Positions 61,648 to 64,000 of a stretch of DNA of 64,000 nt are shown here, in pieces (within the stretch, counting starts at the first letter, position 1; the number at the start of each line of letters is the position of its first letter). The notes beneath the pieces are model-generated. The model was not told where the DNA came from. It saw nothing but the letters and a program-made list of their open reading frames with translations, and did not search any database. Where the stretch lies: positions 1,426,001 to 1,490,000 of the forward strand of contig CAVPRI010000002.1 in NCBI GenBank assembly GCA_963707835.1, given 5' to 3'. Origin of the DNA: Bog-473 sp963707835. GTDB taxonomy: Bacteria > Actinomycetota > Acidimicrobiia > Acidimicrobiales > RAAP-2. The translations under genes were made by a program, and so were the position numbers.

Positions 61648-64000
61648 TCAGCGAAAGTCCCGGCTGGCCGGCACCGCGACGCCCACTCCCCACGGCTCCA
61701 CCCGCTCGGCGTCGAAGCTGACGGCGCCCTGGCCTTTGCGAACCCGTCCCCGGATCAGGAGCACCGGCGCGTGGCGGGCCACGTGCTTCCAGCGGGCCCA
61801 GGCTCCGCGGGAGAAGACCACGTTGACGTGTCCGGTCTCGTCCTCGAGGTTCACGAACACCGCGCCCCGCGCCGTTTCCGGATGCTGGCGGTGGGTCACC
61901 ACCCCGGCCACGGTGACCCGCTCACCGTCGGGGCAGGCCTCCAGCGAGGTGGCCGTCATCACGCCCATCGCCTCGAGTCGCTCACGTTCTAGATGCATGG
62001 CCGTGCGTTCGGGCGCCAGGCCGAGGGACCAAAGGTCGTCGCCCACCGTGTCGTGGGGGGTCGGTTCGGGAAGAGACGGGGCCTCGGCCCCCACCACCAG
62101 ACCGGGCAGCCGGTCGGGTGTCCCCTGTGCTGCCGCTCCGGCCGCCCACAGTTGGCGGCGCCGGGAGGCTGCCGTGCCCAGCGGCTCGCCGCGGGATCCC
62201 TCGGGATCGAGGGCTCCGGCGGCCGCCAAGGTCTCGAGCTGAGCCTGCGTGACGCCGGCCCGACGTACCAGGTCCTCGCCTCCTCTCCAGGGGCGACCAC
62301 CGGCGATCCGCGTGGCCGTGGGCTCGCCCACCCCGCGCACGGATCCGAGCCCGAGACGGAGCACCGGGTCGGCATGCTCCCCCGGCATGCCTGCCTCGAG
62401 TGATGCGCCCACCGCCGAGTGGTTCACATGGGGGCGGGAGACACGGACCCCGTGACGGCGGGCGTCGGCCACCAGGGACTGGGGTGACCAAAACCCCATG
62501 GGCTGCGAATTCAGCAGCCCGGCCGTAAAGGCAGCCGGGTAGTGCAGCTTCATCCAGGCCGAGGAATAGACGAGATGCGCGAACGACACCGAGTGTGACT
62601 CGGGAAAGCCGAAGTTGGCGAAGGCCGCGAGCGCCTCGAAGACCTGGTCGGCCACCGCTCCGCTCACGCCGCGTCGTGCCATGCCGTCGTAGAGCCGTCC
62701 CCGGATCCTCTCCATCCGTGCCGCAGAGCGCTTGGCGGCCATGGCCTGGCGCAGCTCGTCGGCGTCGGCCGCGCTGAACCCGGCAATGGCCACGGCCATC
62801 TCCATGAGCTGCTCTTGGAACAGGGGCACCCCGAGGGTGCGCCTGAGGATGGGTTCGAGCAAGGGGTGGAGGTAGGTGACCGGCTCCTCGCCCCGGCGAC
62901 GGCGGATGTACGGATTGACTGCGTGGCCCTGGATGGGACCGGGCCGGATCAGCGCCACCTCGATGGCGAGGTCGTAGAAGGTCCGCGGTTCCACCCGGGG
63001 CAAGGTCCCCATCTGGGCCCGGCTCTCGACCTGGAAGACGCCGACGGTGTCGGCCCGGCACAACAGGTCGTAGACCGCCGGCTCCTGGGGCAACCGCCCG
63101 AGATCCACCTCCACTCCATGGAAGTCGCGCACCAGATCGACCATGCGATGGAGCGCCTCGAGCATGCCCAGCCCCAAGAGGTCGAACTTCACCAGTCCGA
63201 TGGCCGCACAGTCGTCCTTGTCCCACTGCAGCACACTCCGCCCGAGCATGCGGCCCCACTCGACCGGGCACACTTCGATCACCGGCCGGTCGCACAGCAC
63301 CATGCCGGCCGAGTGGATGCCGAGGTGGCGGGGGCGGTCGAGCACCTCGCCGGCCAGCTCGGCCACCAGCGGAGGCATGCCACCGCCTTGGGCCTCCGAA
63401 GCCCCCTCGAGCGCTGTCTTCGAGGAGATCCCGCGTCCGTGGCCGGCGTCGATCCCGGTCGACCAGGCGTCCACCTGCTCCCGCGAGAACCCGAAGGCCT
63501 TGCCGACGTCACGCACGGCCGAACGTGGCCGGTAGGTGATCACGTTGGCCACCTGTGCCGCGTGACGCCGGCCATAACGCTCGTAGACGTACTGGATCAC
63601 CTCCTCGCGCCGGCCCGACTCGATGTCCACGTCGATGTCGGGCGGGCCATCGCGCGCTGGGGAGAGAAAGCGCTCGAAGAGCAGCCCGAGATCGACGGCG
63701 TCGACATTGGTGACGCCGAGCGCGTAGCAGACAGCTGAGTTCGCCGCCGAGCCCCGGCCCTGGCAGTAGATGTTGCGCAGTTTGCAGACCCCCGCGATGT
63801 CCCACACCACGAGGAAGTAGCCCGCGAACCCGAGCTGGCCGATCACGCCGAGCTCGTGCTCGATCTGCTTCCACGCACCCCGCACCCGCTCCGCCTCGGG
63901 AGGCCCGTAACGCGCCAGGGCGCCCTCGGTCACCAGCTGACGCAGGTAACCCTGCTCGTCCATGCCGGCCGGGACCGGGAAATCGGGCAGGCGGGGTGCC
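61648..64000 (-). CDS. dnaE2: Error-prone DNA polymerase III alpha subunit, C-terminal part (runs off right edge)
   Basis: Translesion polymerase of the actinobacterial DnaE2/ImuC type, active in SOS mutagenesis with ImuA/ImuB. Over 770 residues are in the window; the N-terminal PHP domain lies outside. The palm has VCYALGVTNVDAVDLGLLFE and RDGPPDIDVDIESGRREEVI (catalytic Asp residues). A GVFQVESRAQMGTLPR segment follows. The fingers and helix-hairpin-helix are followed by a C-terminal OB-fold (VTVAGVVTHRQHPETARGAV, then VVFSRGAWARWKHVARHA). The lack of the tau-binding tail and the RGAVFVNLEDETG-type OB strand support DnaE2 over DnaE1. The open frame continues beyond the right end (PDFPVPAGMDEQG), so the Met at 63963 is internal. 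Confidence 0.92.
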   Translation of the reverse strand, partial: APRLPDFPVPAGMDEQGYLRQLVTEGALARYGPPEAERVRGAWKQIEHELGVIGQLGFAGYFLVVWDIAGVCKLRNIYCQGRGSAANSAVCYALGVTNVDAVDLGLLFERFLSPARDGPPDIDVDIESGRREEVIQYVYERYGRRHAAQVANVITYRPRSAVRDVGKAFGFSREQVDAWSTGIDAGHGRGISSKTALEGASEAQGGGMPPLVAELAGEVLDRPRHLGIHSAGMVLCDRPVIEVCPVEWGRMLGRSVLQWDKDDCAAIGLVKFDLLGLGMLEALHRMVDLVRDFHGVEVDLGRLPQEPAVYDLLCRADTVGVFQVESRAQMGTLPRVEPRTFYDLAIEVALIRPGPIQGHAVNPYIRRRRGEEPVTYLHPLLEPILRRTLGVPLFQEQLMEMAVAIAGFSAADADELRQAMAAKRSAARMERIRGRLYDGMARRGVSGAVADQVFEALAAFANFGFPESHSVSFAHLVYSSAWMKLHYPAAFTAGLLNSQPMGFWSPQSLVADARRHGVRVSRPHVNHSAVGASLEAGMPGEHADPVLRLGLGSVRGVGEPTATRIAGGRPWRGGEDLVRRAGVTQAQLETLAAAGALDPEGSRGEPLGTAASRRRQLWAAGAAAQGTPDRLPGLVVGAEAPSLPEPTPHDTVGDDLWSLGLAPERTAMHLERERLEAMGVMTATSLEACPDGERVTVAGVVTHRQHPETARGAVFVNLEDETGHVNVVFSRGAWARWKHVARHAPVLLIRGRVRKGQGAVSFDAERVEPWGVGVAVPASRDFR

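Overview
The window is high-GC actinobacterial DNA. Its features fit Actinomycetota and are compatible with Acidimicrobiia: actinobacterial-type IleRS and DnaE2, a mycofactocin-type SDR, a mycobacterial-type alpha-methylacyl-CoA racemase, many GTG starts and 4-base start/stop overlaps. The taxonomic placement is inference. No rRNA, tRNA, CRISPR array, integrase or insertion sequence was found.

Layout. 1-6.2 kb: housekeeping genes (5' part of ileS, HAD phosphatase, glutathione peroxidase, quinone oxidoreductase, lepB, DUF3052 protein, methyltransferase, phosphodiester glycosidase-like protein). Four of these carry single-base frameshifts, with gains and losses mixed, which looks more like sequence error than decay. 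6.5-14.3 kb: an amine/polyamine catabolic set (alanine dehydrogenase, aminobutyraldehyde-type dehydrogenase, Lrp/AsnC regulator, class-III aminotransferase, FAD amine oxidase, NCS1 permease), followed by a phosphoribosyltransferase. 15.1-21.2 kb: cytochrome bd oxidase and its assembly exporter in the order cydD-cydC-cydA-cydB.

22.3-57.2 kb: a catabolic island of visibly lower GC. It holds a mycofactocin-type SDR, a two-subunit biotin-dependent acyl-CoA carboxylase, two P450s, two paralogous TetR regulators, a methylacyl-CoA racemase, a split and a fused pair of class-III CoA-transferase-like proteins, three metal-dependent amidohydrolases, a D-aminoacylase-like amidohydrolase, two thiolase-like/DUF35 pairs, a Baeyer-Villiger-type monooxygenase, a cupin, a split MaoC hydratase, an aldehyde dehydrogenase, an enoyl-CoA hydratase, a second SDR and two orphan substrate-binding proteins. 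The enzyme set suggests CoA-dependent breakdown of a branched or cyclic (isoprenoid- or steroid-like) compound: P450/BVMO oxidation, CoA activation, epimerisation, hydration and retro-aldol cleavage. The substrate is not determined.

The most interesting observation is that almost every transcription unit of the island is preceded by the same inverted repeat, YGGTA-N18-TACCG. There are seven exact copies and one with N17, at 23293, 35096, 39438, 46764, 51191, 54584, 54828 and 57210. This defines a local regulon, probably controlled by one or both TetR paralogues.

57.4-64 kb: back to high-GC core genes (GH15 glucoamylase/trehalase-like protein, NDH-2-type oxidoreductase, a frameshifted secreted protein, and dnaE2 running off the right edge).
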